A stretch of DNA of 64,000 nt from Pseudomonas sp. p1(2021b) (lineage in GTDB: Bacteria > Pseudomonadota > Gammaproteobacteria > Pseudomonadales > Pseudomonadaceae): NCBI RefSeq assembly GCF_020151015.1, contig NZ_CP083746.1, positions 1,065,001 to 1,129,000 of the forward strand, given 5' to 3'. Of this stretch, positions 46,323-55,998 are shown one piece after another. A program made the position numbers and the translations under genes. The notes beneath the pieces were generated by a model. The model was not told where the DNA came from. It did no database searches and saw nothing but the letters and a program-made list of their open reading frames with translations. Numbering within the stretch: position 1 is the stretch's first letter; each line of letters begins with the position of its first letter.

Positions 46323-48467
46323 ATGATCAGCAACGAACTCAAAGCCACTATCCAGGGCGCCTATTCGCGTTTTCTCGAAGCCAAGAGCCTCAAGCCCCGC
46401 TACGGCCAGCGCCTGATGATCGCCGAAGTGGCCAAGGTCCTCGGCGACATCGCCTGTGACGACGAAGGGCGCCGTGCCGGTGAGCCCGCCGTGGTCGCGG
46501 TGGAGGCCGGTACCGGTACCGGCAAGACGGTCGCCTACAGCCTGGCCGCCATCCCGGCCGCCAAGGCAGCCGGCAAGCGCCTGGTGATCGCCACCGCCAC
46601 TGTCGCCCTGCAGGAGCAGATCGTCTTCAAGGACCTGCCCGACCTCATGCGCAGCAGCGGCCTGAACTTCAGCTTCGCCCTGGCCAAGGGCCGCGGACGC
46701 TACCTGTGCCTGTCCAAGCTCGACATCTTGCTGCAGGAAGGCCACGCCCAGTCGGCCACCGCCCAGCTCTTCGAGGAAGAGGGCTTTCGCATCGAGGTCG
46801 ATGAAAAGAGCCAGAAGCTGTTCAACAGCATGATCGAGAAGCTCGCCGGCAACCGCTGGGACGGCGACCGTGACAGCTGGCCCGAGGCGCTGGAGGACCA
46901 GGACTGGGCGCGCCTGACCACCGACCACAGCCAGTGCACCGGCCGCCATTGCCCGAACTTCCAGCAGTGCGTGTTCTACAAGGCCCGCGAGGGCATGGGC
47001 AAGGTCGACGTCATCGTCACCAACCACGACATGGTCCTGGCAGACCTGGCGCTGGGCGGCGGGGCTGTGTTGCCCGACCCGCGCGACACCCTGTACGTCT
47101 TCGACGAAGGCCACCACCTGCCCGACAAGGCCATCGGCCACTTCGCCCACTATTCGCGCCTGCGTTCCACTGCGGACTGGCTGGAGCAGACGGCCAAGAA
47201 CCTGACCAAGCTGCTGGCCCAGCACCCGTTGCCGGGCGACCTGGGCAAGCTGATCGAACAGGTGCCGGAGCTGGCGCGGGAAGTGCGCACCCAGCAGCAG
47301 TTCATGTTCACCCTGTGCGAGCAGGTGGCGGACTTCCGCCCCGGCGAGGACATGGAGGGCCGCGATCGCCCTCGCTACCGCTTCGAAGGCGGCGTGGTGC
47401 CGGAGCAGATCCGTGAAGTCGGCATCGAGCTTAAAAAAGGCTTCGCCCGCCTCAACGACCTGTTCACCCGTTTGGCCGACCTGCTCAAGGAAGGCATGGA
47501 TGGCGAGGTCAACATCGGCATCGCCAGCCACCAGGCCGAAGAATGGTACCCGCTGTTCGGCAGCCTGGTGACCCGTGCCCAGGGCAACTGGGAGCTGTGG
47601 ACCGCTTTCACCGCCGAAGATCCGGAAGACAGCCCGCCCATGGCCCGTTGGCTCACCCTGGCCGAAAGCGGTGCGCTGTTCGATATCGAAGTCAATGCCA
47701 GCCCCATCCTGGCGGCCGAGATGCTCCGGCGCAGCTTGTGGAACGTGGCCCATGGCGCCTTGGTGACCTCCGCGACCCTGACCGCGCTGGGCAAGTTCGA
47801 CCGCTTCCGCATGCGCTCGGGGCTGCCCCGCGACGCGGTCACCTGTGTGGTGCCCAGCCCCTTCGTGCATGGCGACGCTGGGCTGCTGCGGGTCCCTGAC
47901 CTGGGGGCCGACCCACGGGATGTGCCGGGCCACACCGCGGCGATCATTCGCGAACTGCCGAAGATGCTCGAGGAGGCCCGCGGTGCGTTGGTACTGTTCT
48001 CTTCGCGCAAGCAGATGCAGGACGTCTTCGACGGCCTGGACCGGGACTGGCGCAAGCTGGTGCTGATTCAGGGCAACCTGTCCAAGCAGGAAACCTTGAA
48101 CAAACACAAGGCGCGGGTGGACGATGGCCAGCACAGCGTGCTGTTCGGCCTGGCGAGCTTCGCCGAAGGGGTCGACCTGCCGGGTGCCTATTGCGAACAC
48201 GTGGTGATCGCCAAGATCCCGTTCGCCGTACCGGACGACCCGGTCGAAGCAGCACTGGCCGAGTGGATCGAGGCCCGTGGCGGCAACCCGTTCATGGAGA
48301 TCGCCGTGCCCGACGCCTCGCTGCGCCTGATCCAGGCCTGCGGTCGCTTGCTGCGGACCGAGCAGGATCGCGGCGTCATCACCTTGCTTGACCGCCGCCT
48401 GGTCACCCAGCGCTACGGCAAGGCTATCCTCAATGCGCTGCCGCCGTTCCGGCGAGAGATTTCCTGA
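46323..48467 (+). CDS. dinG: ATP-dependent DNA helicase DinG
   Basis: A 714-residue superfamily 2, XPD-like 5'-3' helicase resolving R-loops and G-quadruplexes. Walker A EAGTGTGKTVAY near residue 65, Fe-S ligands at RYLCLSK and CTGRHCPNFQQC (four Cys), DEAH box FDEGHHLPD, and motif VI region QACGRLLRTEQDRGVITLLDRR. Length is that of the long DinG of E. coli. ATG 46323 (MISNELKATIQ) is the family start. It diverges from the CopD gene. Confidence 0.95.
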   Translation: MISNELKATIQGAYSRFLEAKSLKPRYGQRLMIAEVAKVLGDIACDDEGRRAGEPAVVAVEAGTGTGKTVAYSLAAIPAAKAAGKRLVIATATVALQEQIVFKDLPDLMRSSGLNFSFALAKGRGRYLCLSKLDILLQEGHAQSATAQLFEEEGFRIEVDEKSQKLFNSMIEKLAGNRWDGDRDSWPEALEDQDWARLTTDHSQCTGRHCPNFQQCVFYKAREGMGKVDVIVTNHDMVLADLALGGGAVLPDPRDTLYVFDEGHHLPDKAIGHFAHYSRLRSTADWLEQTAKNLTKLLAQHPLPGDLGKLIEQVPELAREVRTQQQFMFTLCEQVADFRPGEDMEGRDRPRYRFEGGVVPEQIREVGIELKKGFARLNDLFTRLADLLKEGMDGEVNIGIASHQAEEWYPLFGSLVTRAQGNWELWTAFTAEDPEDSPPMARWLTLAESGALFDIEVNASPILAAEMLRRSLWNVAHGALVTSATLTALGKFDRFRMRSGLPRDAVTCVVPSPFVHGDAGLLRVPDLGADPRDVPGHTAAIIRELPKMLEEARGALVLFSSRKQMQDVFDGLDRDWRKLVLIQGNLSKQETLNKHKARVDDGQHSVLFGLASFAEGVDLPGAYCEHVVIAKIPFAVPDDPVEAALAEWIEARGGNPFMEIAVPDASLRLIQACGRLLRTEQDRGVITLLDRRLVTQRYGKAILNALPPFRREIS

Positions 48468-48546
48468 CGGGCGGAGCACGAAGCTCCGCCCCCGTTGTCT
48501 ATGACCTGTCGCGGGCCCCAGTGCCCTGAAGGAGAGCTGCAACCCT

Positions 48547-50793
48547 ATGATCCGCCGTACCCTGCCTGCCGTGTTTGCCCTGTTGCTCAGCCCGCCCTTG
48601 CTGGCTGGGCAGCAGACGTTGTTCAGCTTCGTGCGCCCGGCCTCCGTGGTCAACGTGACCACCGTCGATGCCCGTATGCCGCAGTACAACGCCGAGCAGA
48701 CCGCCGAGGGCGAGGTGCTGCGGCGCGTGGTGTTCGACCCCGTGCAACGGCCGACCTTGCGTCTGAGCCCGCAAAGTGGCGCCTGGGACTGGTCGGCTGG
48801 CCAAGCACTGACCTTGCGCCTGCAAAGCGCCATGGACTGGGCCTTGACGGTGGATGTCACGGTACAGAGCAGCGACGGGCGCACCCTGACCAGCCGGGTC
48901 GACCTGCCCGCGGGGCCTGCGCAGACGGTGATGGTGCCGCTGCAGGCGCGCTCGCCGTTGAGCCAGGGCATGCGCGCAGGGCCGCCCATGCCATGGGTAT
49001 ACGAAGGGCAGCGCCTGTTGCTGGCCAGCAGCGCCGGGGACATTGACCTCAAGCAGGTAGTTGCCGTCAGCCTGAGCATTCCCAACCCCAAGGTCGCCCA
49101 GAGCCTGCTCATCGAGAAGGTCGGCATCCAGGATGACGACCAGGCGTTCAAGGCCGCCTACGAAGGCTTGCTCGATGCCTATGGCCAGTCGACGCGAGGG
49201 CGCTGGCCGGAAAAAATCACCCGCGACGAACAGCTCAAGGCTGCCGACAGCCGTGAGCAACAACAGCTCAAGGGCTGGCTCGCCGAGCGTGGCAAATTCA
49301 AGCTGGATGCCTATGGCGGCCTGCTGGCCGGGCCTGCATTCGAAGCCAAGGGCTTCTTCCGCACCGAGAAGCGCGACGGTCGCTGGTACCTGGTCACCCC
49401 GGATGGCCATCCTTTCTATTCGCTGGGTGTCAATGCCGTGGCCGTCGACGGCGGGCGAACCTATGTGCAAGGCCGCGAGGGGATGTTCAAGGCCTTGCCG
49501 AGCGAGGGCGAGCCGCTGGCTGCCTTCTACGGCCAGGGCAACAACGACGATGGCAATGCTTCGTCCCAGGGGCGCAACTTCAAGCAGGGCCGCTGGTTCG
49601 ACTTCTATGCCGCGAACCTGCAACGCACCTACGGCCAGCCGTGCCCGGCAAGCCCCCAGGGCCAGCCGGCGCCCGCCTGCCCGCCAGCGACGCTGGATGC
49701 CCCCCGGTGGCAGGGGCATGCCCTGGATCGCCTGCAGGCCTGGGGTTTCAATACCCTGGGCAACTGGAGCGACCCGGCCCTGGGGCAGGCCCGGCGGGTG
49801 CCCTACACCTTGCCGCTGTCGATCGTCGGCGACTACACCAGCATCAGCACCGGCATGGACTGGTGGGGACGCATGCCCGACCCGTTCGATCCGCGTTTCG
49901 CCATGGCCACCGAGCGCGCCGTGGCCATCGCCGCCCGTGACCACCGTGACGACCCCTGGCTGATCGGCTACTTCGCCGACAACGAACTGGCCTGGGCCGC
50001 GCCCGGTGATGACCCCAAGGCCCGCTACGGCCTGGCCTACGGCACCCTGCGCCTGACCACCGACGTACCTGCCAAACGCGCCTTCCTCAAGCAGTTGCGC
50101 GACAAGTACCGCAACCAGCAAGGGCTGTCCAAGGCCTGGGGGATCGACCTGCAGGCCTGGGAACTGATGGAGGACCCGGGCTTCGAAGCGCCATTGCCCA
50201 GTCCCGAGCACCCTGAAATCGAGCGTGACTATCAGCATTTCCAGCAGGTGTTCGCCGAGACCTACTTCAAGACCATTTCCGATGCCTTGAAATGGCACGC
50301 CCCCAACCACCTGCTGCTGGGTGGTCGTTACGCGGTCAGCACGCCGGAGGCGGTCAAGGCCTGCGCCGAGTTCTGTGACGTGCTGAGCTTCAATTTCTAC
50401 ACCCTCAAGCCTGAAGACGGTTACGACTTCGCTCGTCTGGCCGAGCTGGACAAGCCGGTGCTGGTGTCGGAGTTCCAGTTCGGTTCCCGTGACCGTGGGC
50501 CGTTCTGGCCAGGGCCGCTGGAAGTCGCCCGCGAAGAGGACCGTGGGCCTGCCTACGGCAACTTCCTCAAAGCGGCCCTGGCCCAGCCGATGATCGTCGG
50601 GGCGCACTGGTTCCAATACCTCGACCAGCCGGCCACCGGCCGTCTGCTGGACGGCGAGAATGGGCACCTGGGCCTGGTGGCCATCACCGATGTCCCCTAT
50701 GCCGGATTCGTGGAGGCGGTGCGCAAGAGCAACCTGCAGGCCATGGACCAGCTGCGCAAGGCGCTGGAGCAACAGCAGCCGGCGCAACGCTGA
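48547..50793 (+). CDS. Secreted GH50-type (agarase-like) glycoside hydrolase
   Basis: A 748-residue exported enzyme (signal IRRTLPAVFALLLSPPLLAG). An N-terminal jelly-roll of about 250 residues is followed by a (beta/alpha)8 barrel with FYSLGVNAVAV, WGFNTLGNWSDPAL, acid/base Glu480 in YFADNELAWAAPG, and candidate nucleophile Glu642 in VLVSEFQFGS. These fit GH50 beta-agarases. The substrate in this soil-type bacterium is unlikely to be agar; a different galactan or its own exopolysaccharide is possible. It stands alone, no carbohydrate-transport genes near. Confidence 0.8.
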   Translation: MIRRTLPAVFALLLSPPLLAGQQTLFSFVRPASVVNVTTVDARMPQYNAEQTAEGEVLRRVVFDPVQRPTLRLSPQSGAWDWSAGQALTLRLQSAMDWALTVDVTVQSSDGRTLTSRVDLPAGPAQTVMVPLQARSPLSQGMRAGPPMPWVYEGQRLLLASSAGDIDLKQVVAVSLSIPNPKVAQSLLIEKVGIQDDDQAFKAAYEGLLDAYGQSTRGRWPEKITRDEQLKAADSREQQQLKGWLAERGKFKLDAYGGLLAGPAFEAKGFFRTEKRDGRWYLVTPDGHPFYSLGVNAVAVDGGRTYVQGREGMFKALPSEGEPLAAFYGQGNNDDGNASSQGRNFKQGRWFDFYAANLQRTYGQPCPASPQGQPAPACPPATLDAPRWQGHALDRLQAWGFNTLGNWSDPALGQARRVPYTLPLSIVGDYTSISTGMDWWGRMPDPFDPRFAMATERAVAIAARDHRDDPWLIGYFADNELAWAAPGDDPKARYGLAYGTLRLTTDVPAKRAFLKQLRDKYRNQQGLSKAWGIDLQAWELMEDPGFEAPLPSPEHPEIERDYQHFQQVFAETYFKTISDALKWHAPNHLLLGGRYAVSTPEAVKACAEFCDVLSFNFYTLKPEDGYDFARLAELDKPVLVSEFQFGSRDRGPFWPGPLEVAREEDRGPAYGNFLKAALAQPMIVGAHWFQYLDQPATGRLLDGENGHLGLVAITDVPYAGFVEAVRKSNLQAMDQLRKALEQQQPAQR

Positions 50794-50805
50794 ACACGGC
50801 GCAGC

Positions 50806-50836
50806 CCCTTGTAGGAGGGGCTTGCTCCGCAATAAG
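50806..50836. repeat. Degenerate REP half
   Basis: CCCCTTGTAGGAGGGGCTTGCTCCGCAATAAGGGC: a REP-like half after the GH50 gene, with altered core (AGGAGGGGCTTGCTCC). Confidence 0.55.
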
Positions 50837-50952
50837 GGCAGACACTGGCCTGCCATCACGCACGACCATCCGGCCACATTCAGTTTGCAAATCGGCCAAC
50901 TACTGGAACAATGCACGACTTTGTTGAGAAAAGTCGTACGGAGAGCGGTCGG

Positions 50953-52098
50953 GTGCAGATTCAGGGTCACTATGAGCTGAAGTTCGAGGCGGTGCGCGAG
51001 GCCTTCGCCGCGTTGTTCGACGATGCCCAGGAACGGGGTGCGGCGTTGTGCATCCAGGTCGGCGGCGAAACCGTGGTCGACCTGTGGGCCGGTAGCGCCG
51101 ACAAGGACGGACGGGAAGCCTGGCACAGCGACACCATTGCCAACCTGTTCTCCTGCACCAAGACCTTCACCGCCGTGACGGCCTTGCAACTGGTGGGCGA
51201 GGGCAAGCTGGCCCTGGACGCCCCCGTGGCCCGCTACTGGCCTGAATTCGCCCAGGCCGGAAAAGAGGCCGTGACCCTGCGCCAACTGCTCAGCCACCGT
51301 GCCGGCCTGCCGGCTATCCGTGAGCTGCTGCCGGCCGAGGCGCTGTACGACTGGCAGGCCATGGTCGATGCCCTGGCGGCCGAGGCGCCCTGGTGGGAGC
51401 CCGGTACCGAGCATGGCTATGCCGCCATCACCTACGGCTGGCTGATCGGCGAGCTGATCCGCCGCGCCGATGGACGCGGCCCGGGCGAATCCATCGTGGC
51501 GCGTACCGCCCGGCCCTTGGGCCTGGACTTCCATGTGGGTCTGGCCGACGAAGAGTTCCACCGCGTGGCACACATCGCCCGTGGCAAGGGCAACCCCGGC
51601 GATGCTGCCGCCCAGCGCTTGCTGCAGGTCACCCTGCGCGAGCCCGAGGCCCTGTCGACCCGGGCGTTCACCAACCCGCCGGCCATCCTCACCAGCACCA
51701 ACAAGCCCGAATGGCGGCGCATGCAGCAACCGGCGGCCAATGGCCATGGCAATGCCCGTAGCCTGGCGGGCTTCTATGCCGGCCTGCTCGATGGCAGCTT
51801 GCTGGAGTCGGAGCTGCTCGATGAATTGACGCGTGAACACAGCCTTGGCCAGGACCGCACCCTGTTGACCCAGACCCGCTTCGGCCTGGGCTGCATGCTC
51901 GACCAGCCCGACGTGGCCAATGCCACCTTCGGCCTGGGGCCGCGTGCCTTCGGTCACCCGGGAGCCGGTGGTTCGGTCGGGTTCGCCGACCCGGAGCACG
52001 ACGTGGCCTTCGGTTTCGTCACCAATACCCTTGGCCCCTATGTATTGATGGACCCTCGGGCCCAGAAACTGGTACGCGTCCTTGCCAGTTGCCTTTGA
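50953..52098 (+). CDS. Beta-lactamase-fold serine hydrolase (EstB-like esterase)
   Basis: A 381-residue class C beta-lactamase-family protein without signal peptide, so cytoplasmic. The SXXK motif is FSCTKTF (Ser67, Lys70), the YXN-like Tyr in GYAAITYGWLIGEL, and GHPGAGGSVGFADP replaces the KTG box. The family includes esterases such as EstB and DAP-type peptidases; a true beta-lactamase would be exported. Start: GTG 50953, with GGAG nine bases before; an in-frame ATG at 50911 adds 14 residues without family likeness. Confidence 0.83.
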   Translation: MQIQGHYELKFEAVREAFAALFDDAQERGAALCIQVGGETVVDLWAGSADKDGREAWHSDTIANLFSCTKTFTAVTALQLVGEGKLALDAPVARYWPEFAQAGKEAVTLRQLLSHRAGLPAIRELLPAEALYDWQAMVDALAAEAPWWEPGTEHGYAAITYGWLIGELIRRADGRGPGESIVARTARPLGLDFHVGLADEEFHRVAHIARGKGNPGDAAAQRLLQVTLREPEALSTRAFTNPPAILTSTNKPEWRRMQQPAANGHGNARSLAGFYAGLLDGSLLESELLDELTREHSLGQDRTLLTQTRFGLGCMLDQPDVANATFGLGPRAFGHPGAGGSVGFADPEHDVAFGFVTNTLGPYVLMDPRAQKLVRVLASCL

Positions 52099-52197
52099 TC
52101 GGGTAATGCGGGTATTGCCCGGACCCTTTGACTATCCTCAATGCCAACGCCTGGTGTGTGTGGGCAAAATCTCTTTCTAATTCATGGTGTATCGCTG

Positions 52198-53160
52198 ATG
52201 TCTTCACATAAAACCTTAGCACTCGCCCTGTGCCTGGCCGCGACCGGTTGCGCCCAGCACTCGCAGAACGCGTCGAGCGACGCGGGCCTCAACTGGTGGC
52301 CCTTCGGCTCGGACAAAGTCGCCGAGCAGGAAGTGAAGGAGGCCGTGACCGAGAAGGTGGCCAAGGCCGACGCCAAGTCCGAAAGCTCCAGCCGCTGGTG
52401 GTGGCCGTTCGGCGGTGACGATAAGCAGGCCAAGGGCCCGGTGGTGCCGAAGATCGACCAGAAGGCCACCCAGGCTTGGCTGGACGAGTACGAGCCCAAG
52501 GTGCGCGAAGCGATCAAGGGCAGCAAGTTCGAGCTCGAACGCCGTGACAACGTGTTGGCGGTGACCATCCCGGTGGATGGTTCGTACAACCCGGACCGCC
52601 CGAACATGCTGCTGCCGATGACCCTGGGCCCGATCACCCGCGTGGCCAAGACCGTCGAAACGGACCCAAAGACCGCCGTGCTGGTGCTGGGCCATGCCGA
52701 CACCAGCGGCGCCGCCGCTGCCAACCAGAAGCTCAGCCTCGAGCGCGCCGCCTCGGTGTCGGCGATCTTCCGCCTCAGCGGCCTGCAGCGTGACCGCCTG
52801 ACCCTCAAGGGCATGGGCTCGGTTATGCCTCGTGCCGCCAACGACAGCGCTGAAGGTCGCGCCCTTAACCGCCGCGTGGAAATGTTGCTGACCCCGCAGA
52901 ACACCATGGTTGCGCTGCTGGCCAAGTACCAGCAGGCTGCCCCGGCCCCGGCCCCGGCGCCGGCCTCGATGGTCGCAGTCCAGGACAAGGCACCTGCTGC
53001 CAAGCCAGCAGCGAAGGCTGCGGCCAAGCCAGCGGCGAAAAAAGCCACCGCCAAGGCCAAGGCGCCGGCCAAGACCACTGCGAAGAAGAAGGCCACGGCA
53101 AAACCGGCAGCCAAGAAGGCCACCACCGAGAAGAAAGTGGCTTCTGCCAAGACCAACTGA
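52198..53160 (+). CDS. OmpA-family lipoprotein with Lys/Ala-rich histone-like tail
   Basis: A 320-residue protein: lipobox ATGCAQHS near residue 18, two tryptophan-rich repeats (NWWPFGSDKVAEQEV and RWWWPFGGDDKQAKG), an OmpA domain (VLVLGHADTSGAAAANQKLSLERAASV, LNRRVEMLLT), and a C-terminal 70-residue tail of PAA/KKA repeats (KPAAKAAAKPAAKKATAKAKAP...) like AlgP or histone H1. A lipoprotein bearing a strongly basic low-complexity tail is unusual; it may bind teichuronic-like polyanions, LPS or DNA. Start ATG 52198. Confidence 0.85.
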   Translation: MSSHKTLALALCLAATGCAQHSQNASSDAGLNWWPFGSDKVAEQEVKEAVTEKVAKADAKSESSSRWWWPFGGDDKQAKGPVVPKIDQKATQAWLDEYEPKVREAIKGSKFELERRDNVLAVTIPVDGSYNPDRPNMLLPMTLGPITRVAKTVETDPKTAVLVLGHADTSGAAAANQKLSLERAASVSAIFRLSGLQRDRLTLKGMGSVMPRAANDSAEGRALNRRVEMLLTPQNTMVALLAKYQQAAPAPAPAPASMVAVQDKAPAAKPAAKAAAKPAAKKATAKAKAPAKTTAKKKATAKPAAKKATTEKKVASAKTN

Positions 53161-53179
53161 CCGTTAAGGATACGCTGTC

Positions 53180-53827
53180 ATGACCCAGTCCCTGGCCGAT
53201 ATGCGCCGCGACTACACCCGCGATGGCCTGACCGAAGACCAGGCCCCGGGAGAGCCGTTCGCCCTGTTCCACCAATGGTTCGGCGAGGCAGTGAAGACCG
53301 AGCAGGCGCCGGTGGAGGCCAATGCCATGACGCTCGCCACCGTCGATGGCGAAGGTCGCCCGCATTGCCGGGTGCTGCTGCTCAAGGGGCTCGACGAGCG
53401 TGGTTTCACCTTCTTCACCAATTACGACAGCGCCAAGGGCCAGCATCTGCTGGCCAACCCTTTTGCCGCCATGACGTTCTTCTGGCCGGCACTGGAGCGC
53501 CAGGTGCGGATCGAAGGGCGGGTGGAAAAGGTCACGGCCAAGGAGTCCGACGACTATTACCAGGTACGCCCGCTGGGCAGCCGCCTGGGGGCCTGGGCCT
53601 CGCCCCAGAGCCGGGTCATCGCCGGTCGTGAGGAGCTCGAAGGGCTGGTCAAGGCCACCGAGGCGCGCTTCTCCGATAGCCAACCCCATTGCCCCGAGCA
53701 TTGGGGCGGGTACCGCCTGCTGCCTGAGCGCATCGAGTTCTGGCAAGGGCGCGCCAGCCGGCTACACGACCGCCTGAACTACCGCAAGCTGGACGGCCAG
53801 TGGCTGCGTGAGCGCCTGGCGCCTTAA
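53180..53827 (+). CDS. pdxH: Pyridoxamine/pyridoxine 5'-phosphate oxidase PdxH
   Basis: A 215-residue FMN enzyme forming pyridoxal 5'-phosphate in vitamin B6 salvage and synthesis. Signatures: [49 protein letters not shown], and the C-terminal PLP-oxidase segment [24 protein letters not shown]. The length is normal. Twenty bases separate it from the OmpA gene, so it may be read through from it. Confidence 0.95.
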   Translation: MTQSLADMRRDYTRDGLTEDQAPGEPFALFHQWFGEAVKTEQAPVEANAMTLATVDGEGRPHCRVLLLKGLDERGFTFFTNYDSAKGQHLLANPFAAMTFFWPALERQVRIEGRVEKVTAKESDDYYQVRPLGSRLGAWASPQSRVIAGREELEGLVKATEARFSDSQPHCPEHWGGYRLLPERIEFWQGRASRLHDRLNYRKLDGQWLRERLAP

Positions 53828-53937
53828 CGTTGGTAAGCTGTATCAACGCTGAATAAACACAGTTTTATAACGTATGTGTCGTGACAGTCGTCAACGCACG
53901 GGGTCTAATGGACACCTGACTTATGGAGAGTTTTCCC

Positions 53938-54402
53938 ATGCGTAAATCCGTTTTGCTGGTGGCCAGCTTCACCACCCTGTCGCTGTTGCTCGGCGGTTGT
54001 GCGTCGAACCTGTCCGGTGACAGCTATTCCCGAGACGAGGCCCGCCGTGTACAGACCGTGCGCATGGGCACCATCGAATCCCTGCGCCCTGTGAAGATCG
54101 AGGGCACCAAGACCCCGATCGGCGGCGGTGCAGGTGCCGTGGTCGGTGGTGTGGCCGGTAGCGCCATCGGTGGCGGTCGCGGCAGCATCGTTGCCGCGGT
54201 GATCGGCGCTGTTGCTGGCGGCCTGGCAGGTTCCGCTGCCGAGGAAGGCCTGACCCGTACCCAGGGCGTGGAGATCACCGTACGTGAAGACGATGGCAGC
54301 ATGCGCGCCTATGTGCAGCAAGTGCAGCAGAACGAGATCTTCCGTGTCGGCGAGCGTGTTCGCATCCTGACGGTCGATGGCACCAGCCGCGTCACCCACT
54401 GA
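53938..54402 (+). CDS. slyB: SlyB-like glycine-zipper outer-membrane lipoprotein
   Basis: A 154-residue lipoprotein: lipobox LLGGCAS, a glycine zipper (GGGAGAVVGGVAGSAIGGGRGSIVAA) and a C-terminal beta domain ending GERVRILTVDGTSRVTH, matching SlyB/PcpY, a PhoP-regulated, divalent-cation-stress protein in Enterobacteria and Pseudomonas. ATG 53938 has GGAG upstream. A terminator follows at 54416. Confidence 0.88.
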   Translation: MRKSVLLVASFTTLSLLLGGCASNLSGDSYSRDEARRVQTVRMGTIESLRPVKIEGTKTPIGGGAGAVVGGVAGSAIGGGRGSIVAAVIGAVAGGLAGSAAEEGLTRTQGVEITVREDDGSMRAYVQQVQQNEIFRVGERVRILTVDGTSRVTH

Positions 54403-54415
54403 TCGGCGCAGGCAA

Positions 54416-54455
54416 CAAAAACCCCGACACGGCCCAGGCCGGTCGGGGTTTTTTG
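54416..54455. terminator. Terminator between slyB and nhaA
   Basis: AAAAACCCCGAC...GTCGGGGTTTTTT around a 13-base loop containing GGCC: a 7-bp stem flanked by A- and T-runs; used by both convergent genes. Confidence 0.85.
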
Positions 54456-54467
54456 TTGCCTGGGCGG

Positions 54468-55661
54468 TCAGTTGCCCGGCGACTTGCGACTGGCCATCGC
54501 GGTGATCCCATAGCCAATCAGCGCGGCGAACAGCGAGCCGGTGAGAATGCCCATGCGGTCCATGCCGGCGAAGTCGCTGGCGCCGGGCACGAAGGCCAGG
54601 GAGCCGACGAACAGGCTCATGGTGAAGCCGATGCCGCAAAGAACGGCCACGCCCAGCACCTGCCCCCAGTTCGCACCCGTGGGCAGTGCGGCCAGGCGCA
54701 GCTTGACGGCGATCCAGGTCAGGCCGAACACACCGACCGTCTTGCCCAGCAGCAGGCCGATGGCGATGCCCATGGGCACCGGGTGGGTGAAGCTGTCCAC
54801 GGTCATGCCAGCCAGGGATACACCGGCGTTGGCGAAGGCGAACAAGGGCAGGATGGCATAGGCGACCCAGGGGTGCAGGGCGTGTTCGAGGCGCAGCAGG
54901 GGCGACGGCTCGGCATGCTGGGTGCGCAGAGGAATGCACAGCGCCAGGGCGACACCCGCCAGGGTCGCATGCACACCGCTCTTGAGCACGCAGACCCACA
55001 GCACAAGGCCCACCAGCAGGTAGGGCGCCAGCTTCACCACGCCGAGCCGGTTCATGGCCAGCAGCGCCAGCAGGCACGCCCCGGCCAGCATCAACGACAG
55101 GCTCGACAGGCTGCCGGAGTAGAACAGGGCGATGATGACGATGGCGCCCAGGTCATCGATGATCGCCAGGGTCATCAGGAACAGCTTCAATGACACCGGC
55201 ACCCGCTTGCCGAGCAGTGCCAGCACGCCCAGGGCGAAGGCGATATCGGTGGCGGTGGGAATGGCCCAGCCGGCGATGGCGGCGGGGTTGTCGCGGTTGA
55301 TGTACCAATAGATCAATGCCGGCACCAGCATGCCGCCGATAGCGGCGGTGGCAGGCAGCACCACCTGCGACGGCTTGGACAGGTGGCCTTCGACGATCTC
55401 ACGCTTGACCTCCAGCCCGATCAGCAGGAAGAACAGCGCCATCAGGCCATCGTTGATCCACAACAGCAGTGGCTTGGCGATCTGCAAGGTGCCGACCTGG
55501 ACCGCGACCGGCACATCGAGCAGCCCGCCATAGAGGTAGGCAAGCGGGGAGTTGTTGATGATCAACGCAAGTACGGCAGCGGCGATCAGCAACAGGCCTC
55601 CGGCGGCTTCCAGCTGGAGGAAACGGGAAATAAGGTTACGCACGGCCAAACGGGTCTCCAT
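54468..55661 (-). CDS. nhaA: Na+/H+ antiporter NhaA
   Basis: A 397-residue electrogenic antiporter with about twelve membrane segments. The conserved pair of ion-binding Asps is in [16 protein letters not shown], preceded by the [16 protein letters not shown] segment, and the C-terminal Lys300 region equivalent [10 protein letters not shown] follows. Length is usual. It confers sodium and alkaline-pH tolerance. A 337-bp gap with a REP pair separates it from the flavoprotein gene. Confidence 0.94.
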   Translation of the reverse strand: METRLAVRNLISRFLQLEAAGGLLLIAAAVLALIINNSPLAYLYGGLLDVPVAVQVGTLQIAKPLLLWINDGLMALFFLLIGLEVKREIVEGHLSKPSQVVLPATAAIGGMLVPALIYWYINRDNPAAIAGWAIPTATDIAFALGVLALLGKRVPVSLKLFLMTLAIIDDLGAIVIIALFYSGSLSSLSLMLAGACLLALLAMNRLGVVKLAPYLLVGLVLWVCVLKSGVHATLAGVALALCIPLRTQHAEPSPLLRLEHALHPWVAYAILPLFAFANAGVSLAGMTVDSFTHPVPMGIAIGLLLGKTVGVFGLTWIAVKLRLAALPTGANWGQVLGVAVLCGIGFTMSLFVGSLAFVPGASDFAGMDRMGILTGSLFAALIGYGITAMASRKSPGN

Positions 55662-55819
55662 GAGCAGGTTTGGTGTTGAAAAAGATAAACCCTAGCGCAC
55701 CGGCTTTGAAATCCAGATGCCCAGCGCTTTTGTCATAGGTTTTTACTGCCCGGCTCGCGAAGCCTAGAGAACTCTGGGACAGGTGATGAGGGGGATTTTC
55801 TGATTTCTTGCGTGGTTTT

Positions 55820-55928
55820 GTAGGAACGGGCTTGCCTCGCGATCAAGGCGAAGCCCTTGCCAGGCCACAGTGATATCGGGCCGGGCCTAATAGCGGGACA
55901 AGTCGGACCGCCGCACCGCCGCTCCTAT
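55820..55928. repeat. REP pair with a TCGGACCGCCGCACCGCC variant arm
   Basis: Left unit TGTAGGAACGGGCTTGCCTCGCGATC (55820-55845). The right arm at 55891-55928 reads AGCGGGACAAGTCGGACCGCCGCACCGCCGCTCCTATA, which carries an insertion of about 18 bases between the CAAG and CTCCTA parts of the normal REP. The same variant occurs at 58612-58651. No gene is present in 55662-55998. Confidence 0.75.
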
Positions 55929-55998
55929 AGAGGCCGCAACACCAAATAGTTATGCGTTGTTCCATGAGGAGCGGGTTGCATGTTCGATGGCCAGGTAT

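Noticed and set aside
46026..49151. A 1041-codon open frame on the minus strand opposite dinG
   Set aside because: It is the antisense shadow of dinG and the start of the GH50 gene, has no domain or ribosome site, and reflects third-position GC bias.
48499..51999. A 1166-codon open frame on the minus strand opposite the GH50 and esterase genes
   Set aside because: It spans two clearly real opposite-strand genes and has low-complexity Gln/Gly/His composition without any family motif.
52960..53150. Repeated AAG/GCC triplets that could look like a tandem repeat array or CRISPR-like pattern
   Set aside because: They encode the Lys/Ala/Pro tail of the OmpA-type protein in frame; units are irregular and have no spacers.
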